From assembly GCA_023452965.1 (NCBI GenBank), contig JAEXUU010000454.1, positions 1 through 10,745 on the forward strand: a stretch of 10,745 nucleotides of DNA, written 5' to 3'. The number at the start of each line of letters is the position of its first letter. The stretch's first letter is position 1. Both the position numbers and the translations under genes were made by a program. This document shows positions 1-6,123 of this stretch, piece by piece. The notes beneath the pieces are model-generated. The model was not told the origin of the DNA and ran no database searches. It saw only the letters and a program-made list of their open reading frames with translations. This DNA comes from Pseudomonadota bacterium. Its GTDB lineage: Bacteria > Pseudomonadota > Alphaproteobacteria > Rhizobiales > Beijerinckiaceae.

Positions 1-737
1 ACCTGGAGCAGGTCGGCTTCGGACTGGAAGGCGCCCGAGACGCGCAGCGAGATGCGTTCCTCCGGCGTCTGGATCATGCCGGAGGGACGGACGATGTTCT
101 GGGCCTGCAGTGCGCCCAGGAGCGCGCCGCGATCGATGCCGAGATTGGCGAGTTCGCGCACCGAAAACTCGACGAAGATGCGCTCGTCCTGCGCGCCGAT
201 GATCTCGATCTTGGAGACGTCCGGCACGAGCAGCAGGCGCGAGCGCGCCGCCTCGACATGGTCGCGCAATTCGCGGCCGGTGAAGCCGTCGGCGGTGAAG
301 CCGTAGATGATGCCGAAGGTGTCGCCGAAGCGGTCGTTGAAGAACGGGCCGAGCGTGCCGGCCGGCAACGTATGGCGCATGTCGGCGACGAGATTGCGCA
401 CGCGGTACCAGGTGTCCTGCACCTCGCGGCCGGGCACGGATTGCTTCAGATTGACGAAGATCGTCGTGACGCCCGGCGTGGTGTAGCTGCGGACGTTGTC
501 GAGACCCGGAGTCTCCTCGAGCTGCCGCTCCAGGCGCTCGGTGACCTGGCTCAGCATGTCCTCCATGGTCGCGCCCGGCCAGGCTGCCGAGACGACCATG
601 GACTTGATCACGAAGGACGGGTCTTCGTTACGGCCGAGGCGGATGAAGGCGAAGATGCCGGCCAGTACCGAGATGATCATGAGATAGATCACGACCGAGC
701 GGTTCTTCAGGGCCCATTCCGAGAGGTTGAAGCTCAT
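1..737 (-). CDS. RND efflux permease, N-terminal part (cut by window edge)
   Basis: Inner-membrane proton-driven pump subunit of a tripartite RND efflux system (ACR_tran/AcrB family). Only the first 245 codons are in the window; the family is normally about 1,000-1,050 residues, so about three quarters lies beyond base 1. The protein starts MSFNLSEWALKNRSVVIYLM: a short amphipathic N-terminus, then TM1 (about residues 13-33). Next comes the periplasmic porter region with the typical signatures LGRNEDPSF (about 34-42), WPGATMEDM (about 53-61) and QVTERLERQLEE (about 64-75), running into the PN1/PN2 subdomains. The ATG (737-735) overlaps the stop of the upstream adaptor gene as ATGA, so the two are almost certainly translationally coupled and form one pump. 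The substrate cannot be told from this part. The RND family call is secure; the subfamily (multidrug HAE-1 rather than metal CusA-like) is an inference from the EDPSF/WPGA style. Confidence 0.93.
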   Translation of the reverse strand, partial: MSFNLSEWALKNRSVVIYLMIISVLAGIFAFIRLGRNEDPSFVIKSMVVSAAWPGATMEDMLSQVTERLERQLEETPGLDNVRSYTTPGVTTIFVNLKQSVPGREVQDTWYRVRNLVADMRHTLPAGTLGPFFNDRFGDTFGIIYGFTADGFTGRELRDHVEAARSRLLLVPDVSKIEIIGAQDERIFVEFSVRELANLGIDRGALLGALQAQNIVRPSGMIQTPEERISLRVSGAFQSEADLLQ

Positions 738-1840
738 CGCGATTCCGTCCCGGCCAGGCGTACCTGCTGGCCTTCCTTCAACAGGCTGACCCCGGCGGTG
801 ACGACGATGTCACCAAGTGCGAGCCCCTTGCCGATCAGCGCCGTCGCAGGGTCGGCACTGATCACCTCGAGCTTGCGCAGCGACACTGTCAGCTTCGCGG
901 GGTCGACCACCCAGACGCTTGCAGCAGGACCCTGCTGCGCCAGCGCCGTGGCGGGAATGGCGATCGCCGAGATTTCGGCACCACGGATCGCACCGGAAAC
1001 CGCCGTGCCGAGCCGGAAGGCTTGCGGAGGCTCGGAAAGACCGACCCTGACCCTGAAGGTCCGGGTCACCGGATCGGCCTGGGGCGCGACCTCGCGGACG
1101 CGGCCATTGGCGGTCACGGCCGGGTCGCCGGCGAGCGTGACATGGACGCGCGCATCGGGCGGCAGCGCGCGCACGATATCGGCCGGCACTTCGAAGACGG
1201 CATCGCGCCCCTCGCGCCGCGCGAGCTGGACGATCATCCGGGCGGGTGCGACGACCTCGCCTGGCTCCGCACCGATGCGGGTGACGACGCCCGGCGCATC
1301 GGCCTTGAGGGTGGTGAAGCCGACGATGTCTTCCGCCGATCTGACGCGCGCCTGGGCCGCGTTTACCTGCGCCTGCGCCGCCGTGCGCCCCTGTTCAGCG
1401 GCCTCGAAATCGGCGCGGGTCGTGACATTGCGCTCGAGCAGGTGGGTCTGGCGCTCGAACTGGTTCTCGGCCTTGCGCAGCAGGCCCTCGGCGGCCGTGA
1501 GGGCCGCGCGGGCGGAGCGCAGCTCGTTGAGCTCGTTCTCCGGGTCGAGGCGGGCGACGACCTCGCCCTCGCGCACGCTCGCGCCGACGCCAACATTGCG
1601 CTCGGCGAGCCGGCCGCCGATGCGGAAGGACAGCGCGGCCTGATCCTGCGCCTCGATGTGGCCGGTGAAGCTGATGTCCTTGGCCTCGCGCGGCGCTTCC
1701 ACCGTGATGGTGCGGACGAGCCGGACGGCAGGCGGAGCCGCCGCCTGCTCGGATTGGCAGCCGGCGACAGCGAGCGCGATCGCCGCGAGCGCAGCCCCCT
1801 GCAGCAAGCGGGCGGTGCGGGACTTGTCAGGCGTGCCCAT
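734..1840 (-). CDS. RND efflux periplasmic adaptor (membrane-fusion lipoprotein)
   Basis: Periplasmic adaptor (HlyD/AcrA-type membrane-fusion protein) that links the RND permease encoded just downstream to an outer-membrane channel. 368 residues, normal for the family. The N-terminus is a lipoprotein signal: Arg8 and Arg11, a hydrophobic stretch 12-26 and the lipobox VAGC, with Cys28 as the lipidated residue. Domains in order: a first beta-barrel/lipoyl strand set (about 43-100, including FRIGGRL and the biotinyl-lipoyl-like GASVREGEVVARLDP); an alpha-helical hairpin rich in Ala, Glu, Gln and Arg (about 103-172); the second lipoyl half with GVVTRIGAEPGEVV (184-197); a beta-barrel (about 210-285); and a membrane-proximal domain to the end. 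The start has only a weak ribosome-binding site, but the signal peptide begins right there. The ATGA overlap with the permease gene indicates an operon. No gene for an outer-membrane factor or TetR repressor is next to it in the window. Confidence 0.93.
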   Translation of the reverse strand: MGTPDKSRTARLLQGAALAAIALAVAGCQSEQAAAPPAVRLVRTITVEAPREAKDISFTGHIEAQDQAALSFRIGGRLAERNVGVGASVREGEVVARLDPENELNELRSARAALTAAEGLLRKAENQFERQTHLLERNVTTRADFEAAEQGRTAAQAQVNAAQARVRSAEDIVGFTTLKADAPGVVTRIGAEPGEVVAPARMIVQLARREGRDAVFEVPADIVRALPPDARVHVTLAGDPAVTANGRVREVAPQADPVTRTFRVRVGLSEPPQAFRLGTAVSGAIRGAEISAIAIPATALAQQGPAASVWVVDPAKLTVSLRKLEVISADPATALIGKGLALGDIVVTAGVSLLKEGQQVRLAGTESR

Positions 1841-1928
1841 GCTACCGGCCCATGCGCCGAAACGGCCGCTTGCTGCGAAAAAATCGCACCGGTGTCAGCG
1901 CGCAAGCAGACCGGATGTCCTGCAAGCC

Positions 1929-1959
1929 GTTAAAAGGCATCATCTTGTTCCTCTGGCAA
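1929..1959 (-). promoter_or_regulatory. weak candidate sigma70-like promoter for the RND pump operon
   Basis: On the minus strand TTGCCA (1959-1954) is followed after 19 bp by TTTAAC (1934-1929), about 90 bp upstream of the adaptor ATG. The -35 element matches the consensus at 5 of 6 positions and the -10 at 4 of 6, but the spacer is longer than ideal. The 247-bp gap between the MFS stop and the adaptor start must hold the pump promoter if the pump is not read through from the MFS operon. This is the best hexamer pair I found there by eye, no more. Confidence 0.22.
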
Positions 1960-2024
1960 CCGCACGACGACGGCGCGGAACCTCGCGCCGGGGAAGGTCC
2001 GTCGCACCGCGCGCTTCGGGTGAC

Positions 2025-2039
2025 GGTAGGAACGCTACC
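2025..2039. repeat. 15-bp perfect inverted repeat, GGTAG-N5-CTACC
   Basis: GGTAG (2025-2029) and CTACC (2035-2039) are perfect inverted halves around a 5-bp centre. The site lies in the gap between the MFS gene and the RND adaptor, about 50 bp past the MFS stop and about 185 bp upstream of the adaptor start. It could be an operator half-site pair for a dimeric repressor of the pump, or a small transcript hairpin. The five-base arms are short, so chance is a real possibility. Confidence 0.3.
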
Positions 2040-2087
2040 AACAGAGCGGCAGGGGCGGATTAGCTCAGAATCCCAACTCTGCGCTGG

Positions 2088-3296
2088 TCATCCCAATCTT
2101 TGGACCGGCTGCTCGGCATCGCCTGCGAGGGGCAAGCCGAGCGAAGTCCTGCTCCTGAAGCCAAGCGCGACCGGGATCAGCAGCAGGAAGCCGGCAGCCG
2201 AGACGGAGGCCATCAGGCAGTAAACATGCTCGCCCCATTCACCGTAGAGATAGCCCGCCAGCGTGGTCAGGACGGCCATGATCCCGGCCCAGCTGGCTGC
2301 CAGCCAGGCTTGCGCCTGAGCCAACATCCCCGCGGGAGCGATCCGCGCGAGCAGGAAGACGCTGCTCAGATGCGTCGCTCCGAAGGTCAGTCCATGGGTG
2401 AACTGGAGAAGGACCAGGAAGCCGATCTGCGGATCCTGAGCCATTCCGGCCCAGCGCAGCGTCGCGATGGCCGCGCTGGCGGCGAGCAGGGCGGCCGCAC
2501 CGGCAGAGCCTCGTACGACATAGCCGAGCAGGCTGAAGAAGGTGATTTCCGAGACGATGCCGGCGGCCCACAGGGAGCCCATGGCTCCGCCGGATATGCC
2601 GAGGCTTTGCCAATGCAAGGTGCTGAAGCCGTAGACCGCGGCATGGCTTGCCTGGACGAGGCTCGCTCCGGCGATGGCAAGAACGAGCAGATGCGGCCTT
2701 TCAAGTTTCCCGACCGGTTGCATCGGGGTCGTCGCGCGTTCCGGGCCGCGCACGACCGCCACCGCAACGGCTGCGAGCGCCGTCACCAAGGCCGACAGAA
2801 GCAGCATTCCGATAATCGATGCGGCAGGAAGCCAGTCCAGCATCCAGCCGACAGAGAGGTTCGCGATCGCGAAGCCGGCCGACCCCCAGAGCCGGATGCG
2901 CCCATAGCGCAATTCCGGAGTCTGCAGCTCCTTGAGGCTTCGCAAGGTGACGGCGTCGGTCAGGGCGATCAGCGGCCCTTGGGCGAGCGCAATGGCGATG
3001 ACCAGCAGGAGGATGGGCAGGAAGCCGCCGGCAAAGGCCAGCAGCCCCGTGCCGATGGTGACCGTCACCGCACAGATGACCAGGGCGGCTCTCGCCCGCC
3101 CGCTGCGGTCGGCCAGCGCGCCGACGACCGGGTTCGCGATGATGCGGGCCAGGAGCGGCGCGGCCAGCACGATGCCGATGGCTTCGTCGCTGAGCGCTTG
3201 CGCCCGCAGCCAGAGCGGAAAAAACGGCAGGTTGACGCCGAGCGCGAAGAACCGGGCGGCGTAGAGAAAGGAATGGCGGCCGGTGGCCGCTTTCAT
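2088..3296 (-). CDS. MFS transporter, HcaT (3-phenylpropionate permease)-like
   Basis: Twelve-helix inner-membrane carrier of the major facilitator superfamily, 402 residues, in the MFS_1_like/HcaT-NupG-LacY neighbourhood. Seen: an N-terminal segment with ARFFALGVNLPFFPLWL (14-30), the loop motif GALADRSGRARA between TM2 and TM3 (59-70; the family-A GxLaDrxGrr pattern), RYGRIRLWGS (130-139), closely like the YGKVRLWGS of E. coli HcaT, and LQFTHGLTFGATHL (297-310) in the second half. HcaT is the 3-phenylpropionate proton symporter, so uptake of an aromatic or other small organic acid is plausible but not shown. The ATG (3296-3294) overlaps the TGA of the upstream AraC-type regulator gene as ATGA, so both are on one message and the regulator probably senses the transported compound or a product. 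There are no catabolic enzymes beside it. The family is sure, the substrate is not. Confidence 0.88.
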   Translation of the reverse strand: MKAATGRHSFLYAARFFALGVNLPFFPLWLRAQALSDEAIGIVLAAPLLARIIANPVVGALADRSGRARAALVICAVTVTIGTGLLAFAGGFLPILLLVIAIALAQGPLIALTDAVTLRSLKELQTPELRYGRIRLWGSAGFAIANLSVGWMLDWLPAASIIGMLLLSALVTALAAVAVAVVRGPERATTPMQPVGKLERPHLLVLAIAGASLVQASHAAVYGFSTLHWQSLGISGGAMGSLWAAGIVSEITFFSLLGYVVRGSAGAAALLAASAAIATLRWAGMAQDPQIGFLVLLQFTHGLTFGATHLSSVFLLARIAPAGMLAQAQAWLAASWAGIMAVLTTLAGYLYGEWGEHVYCLMASVSAAGFLLLIPVALGFRSRTSLGLPLAGDAEQPVQRLG

Positions 3297-4339
3297 GCCT
3301 CTTGCTCGGCGTCGACCGGGCCGGTTTCGGGCGAGCGGACGTCGAGGGGCGTGGCGGACAGCTTCGTCAGGCTCCGCTCGCGCGCTTCGCTCGGACTATG
3401 GCCGAACTCGCGCCGGAACGCCCGGCTGAAGGTCGAATGGTCGACGAAGCCGACCTCGTTGCCGATGATGTGGATCGAGGGAGCATCGCGGTGCGAGCTG
3501 AGCCGGCGATAGGCTTCGCGCAATCTTTCGCGATTGATGAAATGGGCGACGCCGCCAGTGCTCTCGAACAGGCGGTAGAGCTTGGAGCGCGACATCGCCA
3601 TCAGGCGCGCCAGTTGCTCCGGGCCGAATTCGGGCGAGGCCATGTTCTGGCGCACGACGAGACGGGCGCGGTCGATCAGGAGCGAGCTGAGGGACGCGTC
3701 GGCCGTTTCGGAGCGCTCGGCGCGCGGGGCGATGCAGGCTGCGACGAGGGCGCGGGTCGCCGTGGCCAGGCCCTGCGCCTGCGCGGGCGGGATGTGCGGC
3801 AACTGCCGGGCGAGGTTGTCGATATAGCCGGCGAGCAGCGCTCCGAGCTGGGGGTTGATGTCGAGATCGTGGGCCTGATCGAAGTCCTCGAGCTCTTCCC
3901 GGCAGAAATCGCGCGGCAGAAACAGTGTCAGCACCTCCGTATCCTCGGCCTGGCCTTCGAAGGGCAGGGCGAGCGAACGGAAGCTGAGGCTCTCCTGCCG
4001 CGTGGCCTCGCGGGATGGCGAGCCGTTCCGGGGGGCATGCGAGCGCGCCAGCACGACGCACCAATGGTCGAGGAACGATCGCGGCCGGTGCCGCCAGCGG
4101 CGGGCAGGCGCGTTGGCGTACAGCGTCCGCGTCAGGACGACGTTGCCGAACGTCCAGGACGAGAACTCGGCCGCGAAGCTCTCTGAAGCCTCAACGGTCG
4201 GCAGGAGATCGATCGTGTCTGCGAGCAGGTCACGCCAGGCATCGAACTGATCTTGCGGCGGAAGATCCCTGGTCGAGAAACTCTGGGCGAAGACTGGTGT
4301 GACCGAGCGTCGCGGGTTGGGGTTCGAGAGTGCTGTCAC
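3293..4339 (-). CDS. AraC-family transcriptional regulator
   Basis: DNA-binding regulator with a C-terminal AraC/XylS double helix-turn-helix and an N-terminal ligand/dimerisation half of the AraC_binding_2 type (opening FSTRDLPPQDQFDAW, about residues 21-35). I chose the GTG start at 4339-4337 because GGGAGG (4353-4348) sits 8 bp upstream. An in-frame TTG at 4369 would add 10 residues but has no ribosome-binding site. This gives 348 residues. The first HTH is about 237-262 (FGPEQLARLMAMSRSKLYRLF) and the second about 289-313. The family signature runs through NEVGFVDHSTFSRAFRREFG and then HSP at about 294-316, close to the consensus. The stop overlaps the MFS start (ATGA), so the gene is first in a two-gene operon with the transporter. 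It may control that operon and perhaps the nearby hydrolase and AbgT genes. The inducer is unknown. Confidence 0.92.
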   Translation of the reverse strand: MTALSNPNPRRSVTPVFAQSFSTRDLPPQDQFDAWRDLLADTIDLLPTVEASESFAAEFSSWTFGNVVLTRTLYANAPARRWRHRPRSFLDHWCVVLARSHAPRNGSPSREATRQESLSFRSLALPFEGQAEDTEVLTLFLPRDFCREELEDFDQAHDLDINPQLGALLAGYIDNLARQLPHIPPAQAQGLATATRALVAACIAPRAERSETADASLSSLLIDRARLVVRQNMASPEFGPEQLARLMAMSRSKLYRLFESTGGVAHFINRERLREAYRRLSSHRDAPSIHIIGNEVGFVDHSTFSRAFRREFGHSPSEARERSLTKLSATPLDVRSPETGPVDAEQEA

Positions 4340-4411
4340 GGCATCTTCCTCCCAGCCGCGTGAAGCCAATCTATAGCGTGATGATCAATGTTGTCGGTGC
4401 TCAAGGGAAGG

Positions 4412-4430
4412 CCAAAAAATGGGCCGGCCT
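4412..4430 (-). promoter_or_regulatory. copy 1 of a shared ~19-bp intergenic motif
   Basis: On the minus strand this reads AGGCCGGCCCATTTTTTGG. It matches copy 2 at 5971-5988 at 17 positions, with one mismatch and one single-base gap. It lies about 73-91 bp upstream of the AraC-type regulator start. Both copies are in non-coding control regions, so a shared protein-binding site is a reasonable guess, with the AraC-type protein the obvious candidate. This is inference from two copies only. Confidence 0.3.
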
Positions 4431-4556
4431 GTATTGGCGTCTGCAGATGCTCAACTTTCGATCAATTTGATTTTCTTATTCCAATTCCGAACCTTCAACT
4501 GCGGAAGGCCAGAGTCCGATCGCATGCGTTCTCTATCAAACGTTTAGAGGGAGGAA

Positions 4557-4588
4557 GCAACCGTCGGGTCGGCTCGACCTGACGTTGC
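4557..4588 (-). terminator. strong hairpin after the hydrolase gene, probable terminator
   Basis: Arms GCAAC plus GTCGGGTCG (4557-4571, with one bulged C at 4562) pair with CGACCTGAC plus GTTGC (4575-4588) around a 3-base loop. That is 14 paired positions including one G-T wobble. On the minus strand the hairpin begins 7 bases after the TAG of the hydrolase gene and is followed by a pyrimidine-rich tract (TTCCTCCCTCT) rather than a pure T run. Position and stability fit a transcription terminator; the weak T tract leaves doubt about factor independence. Confidence 0.58.
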
Positions 4589-4594
4589 TCGCTC

Positions 4595-5755
4595 CTAGCG
4601 TATCGATGCCGCGTCGAAGATCCGGATCGGCGCGGTGACGAGCAGGCTTGCCGCCGAGCCGAGCACATCTGCCGCGGCAAGCGGCGGCGAAACGTCCGAA
4701 TCGGTGACCACCTGTCCCTGCAGCAAGCGGTCGCCGATCAGGCGGACCGCCTCAGGGCTGGCGGCATAGAGATCGTGATTGATGCGGTCGCCGGCATTGA
4801 TGGCGGTGAGATCGAGCACGGTGATGCCCGACAGCCCGGCCAGCTGCTGCTGGTACTCGTCGCGGGTCAGGTCGATGCCGCCGAGGCGCGTGGCACCCCT
4901 GGAGATGAAGCGCGAGAGCTGCAGCGCCCGATCGTGCTGTGCGACGAACAGGGTGATTTGCGGCCGCCGCTTGCCCATATCCTCGACCTGGCGCCGGAAC
5001 ACGCCGACATCGAGATCGGGCGAGGCGAGGATGAGGTTGCTGATCTTGCGGGGCACGCCGCCCTGTTCGAGCGCTAGCTGGCGGATGGCCTCGACGGCCG
5101 GCCAGCTGCCCATCGAGTGGGCGAGAATGACGATGTCGCTGACGGACGGGCTGTTCGCAGCGGCCTTCAAGAGATAGGCGAGGTCCGAGCGCGAATAGGA
5201 GGCGTTGTCGAAGTCGCGGCTGTAGTCGAGCAGATGGCCGCGCGAAGGCCAGGAGAAAAGGGCCGGGAGCGCATTCGCATCGGCATCGTGCGCCAGTTGC
5301 GCGAAGCGGAAGACCGCCCGGTCGAAGGGTGTGTTGAAGCCGTGCACGAAGACGAAGACGCGCCGCTTCCGACCGTTCGCCTTGTTGAACCAGGACGCCA
5401 GCTGCGGCTTGGCGATCGGCGTCACCGCGCTGACGGTGAAATCCGTCTCCGGATTGCCCGGAACAGAACGCGGCAACTGGATGGTGCCGACCTCGCGGTC
5501 GCGCGGGATCGAGACGACGATGTTGGAAAAGGAAACCGTGTCTCCGCGTTCGCCGCTGAACAGGACGCCCGGCTCGGCGGATGGCGCGCGCGTCGTCGCG
5601 GTGAGCATGTTGACCCGGTCGGTGCCGGGCACGGGCGGGACGGTCTGCAGCATGCCGCGCGGCGTCCCGGCGCAGGCGCCGAGGCCGAGCGCGCAGGTCA
5701 AGGCCATGACGGCGTGTCGCCAATGGCGAGGGTTCTGACCCGGTGTCACCGCCAT
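4595..5755 (-). CDS. alpha/beta hydrolase of the DUF900 type, predicted lipoprotein
   Basis: Predicted serine hydrolase (esterase/lipase fold), 386 residues from the ATG at 5755. The frame stays open upstream to 6145, but that stretch is unlike a protein domain, while at 5755 a lipoprotein signal starts at once. It has Arg10 and Arg13, a hydrophobic stretch 16-26 and the lipobox LGAC with Cys28, so the enzyme probably sits in the periplasm, anchored to a membrane. The ribosome-binding site is weak. Fold landmarks: oxyanion strand FVFVHGFNTPF (134-144), FSWPSRG (about 167-173), nucleophile elbow AHSMGSW with Ser214 (family form A-H-S-x-G in place of G-x-S-x-G), candidate acid in ASPDLD (Asp247 or Asp249), and candidate catalytic His327 in INHDLYA. 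DUF900 proteins have no assigned substrate. It is a single-gene unit, divergent from the AbgT operon and followed by a hairpin. The hydrolase call is firm, its substrate unknown. Confidence 0.85.
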   Translation of the reverse strand: MAVTPGQNPRHWRHAVMALTCALGLGACAGTPRGMLQTVPPVPGTDRVNMLTATTRAPSAEPGVLFSGERGDTVSFSNIVVSIPRDREVGTIQLPRSVPGNPETDFTVSAVTPIAKPQLASWFNKANGRKRRVFVFVHGFNTPFDRAVFRFAQLAHDADANALPALFSWPSRGHLLDYSRDFDNASYSRSDLAYLLKAAANSPSVSDIVILAHSMGSWPAVEAIRQLALEQGGVPRKISNLILASPDLDVGVFRRQVEDMGKRRPQITLFVAQHDRALQLSRFISRGATRLGGIDLTRDEYQQQLAGLSGITVLDLTAINAGDRINHDLYAASPEAVRLIGDRLLQGQVVTDSDVSPPLAAADVLGSAASLLVTAPIRIFDAASIR

Positions 5756-5932
5756 GCCTTGGGACGTCGACGCCGGGCGGCGGGAGCGTGAGATAAACAG
5801 CACAAGAGAGCTTCGCTTCGATTTCCGCGCATCGGTGTCACTTCGGCCATCCGCGCTGCGGCTGTGAATCGGAGGCTCACTCAAGGTCATGACAGGATAA
5901 AGAAGCCATCCCGCAGCAGCAAGCGCGTGGAA

Positions 5933-5956
5933 GCCGAGCTTTGGCAGGCTCTCGGC
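5933..5956. repeat. inverted repeat GCCGAG-N12-CTCGGC upstream of the AbgT operon
   Basis: Perfect 6-bp arms (5933-5938 and 5951-5956) around a 12-bp centre, 15 bp to the left of the shared motif copy at 5971-5988. The layout is like an operator, or less likely a leader hairpin. The arms are short and GC-rich, so chance cannot be excluded. Confidence 0.28.
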
Positions 5957-5970
5957 GATAACTTTGGGAC

Positions 5971-5988
5971 AGGCGGCCCACTTTTTGG
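5971..5988 (+). promoter_or_regulatory. copy 2 of a shared ~19-bp intergenic motif
   Basis: Reads AGGCGGCCCACTTTTTGG on the plus strand and matches copy 1 at 4412-4430 (minus strand) apart from one mismatch and a one-base gap. It lies about 135-153 bp upstream of the AbgT ATG and about 215 bp upstream of the divergent hydrolase start. Orientation relative to the gene downstream is the same in both places: each copy points at the start of the gene on its own strand (regulator, AbgT). A shared regulator site is possible. Confidence 0.3.
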
Positions 5989-6123
5989 GATTCTGTGCCG
6001 ATGCCCATTCCGCAAGGCGATCTAAGTTCCCGAGGACGTGCATCGGGCCTGCCCGGTCGTCACGATCCTTACGACGCAGTCCTTCCAGGGTGCGCCAATG
6101 CCAGGCTCGGGGGAAAAGGCACC

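Larger units (their letters stand above)
4340..4594. promoter_or_regulatory. AT-richer control region upstream of the araC-type gene
   Basis: About 255 bp between the GTG of the regulator gene and the stop of the hydrolase gene, both minus strand. It is visibly poorer in G and C than the genes around it (especially 4440-4500), as expected for a promoter region. On the minus strand a TATAGA -10-like hexamer lies about 30-40 bp upstream of the GTG, without a convincing -35 box at standard spacing, which fits an activator-dependent promoter. It also holds one copy of a motif shared with the AbgT upstream region (4412-4430) and the hairpin at 4557-4588. I see no gene here. Confidence 0.5.
5756..6123. 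promoter_or_regulatory. divergent gene-free region between hydrolase and AbgT genes
   Basis: A 368-bp stretch with no credible gene. Frames from both neighbours run into it, but these extensions look like random translation. It must hold the promoters for the minus-strand hydrolase and the plus-strand AbgT operon, yet I found no good -35/-10 pair or sigma54 site by eye. It contains a second copy of a ~19-bp motif (5971-5988), an inverted repeat GCCGAG-N12-CTCGGC (5933-5956), and a looser one, CCGATGC...GCATCGG (5998-6004 and 6040-6046), within the probable AbgT leader. A purine-rich Shine-Dalgarno tract (6109-6119) lies just before the AbgT ATG. Confidence 0.55.

Noticed and set aside
258..1643. 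461-codon open frame on the plus strand
   Set aside because: Crosses the RND permease and adaptor genes on the other strand, whose families are certain; Ser/Ala/Arg-rich with no domain.
1876..1888. Small palindrome GCGAAAAAATCGC upstream of the RND adaptor
   Set aside because: Only four-base arms around an A tract; too short to call an operator or terminator, and it is close to the adaptor start rather than after a gene.
2100..3512. 470-codon open frame on the plus strand
   Set aside because: Antisense to the MFS gene and the end of the regulator gene; hydrophilic, repetitive composition without motifs.
4492..4508. Inverted repeat CCTTC-N7-GAAGG in the region upstream of the araC-type gene
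   Set aside because: Five-base arms with no supporting second copy or T tract; likely chance in an AT-richer spacer.
5995..6123. N-terminal extension of AbgT by 43 residues from an upstream ATG
   Set aside because: No ribosome-binding site there, unlike the family N-terminus, and the resulting length exceeds the usual; the ATG at 6124 has a purine-rich site in front.
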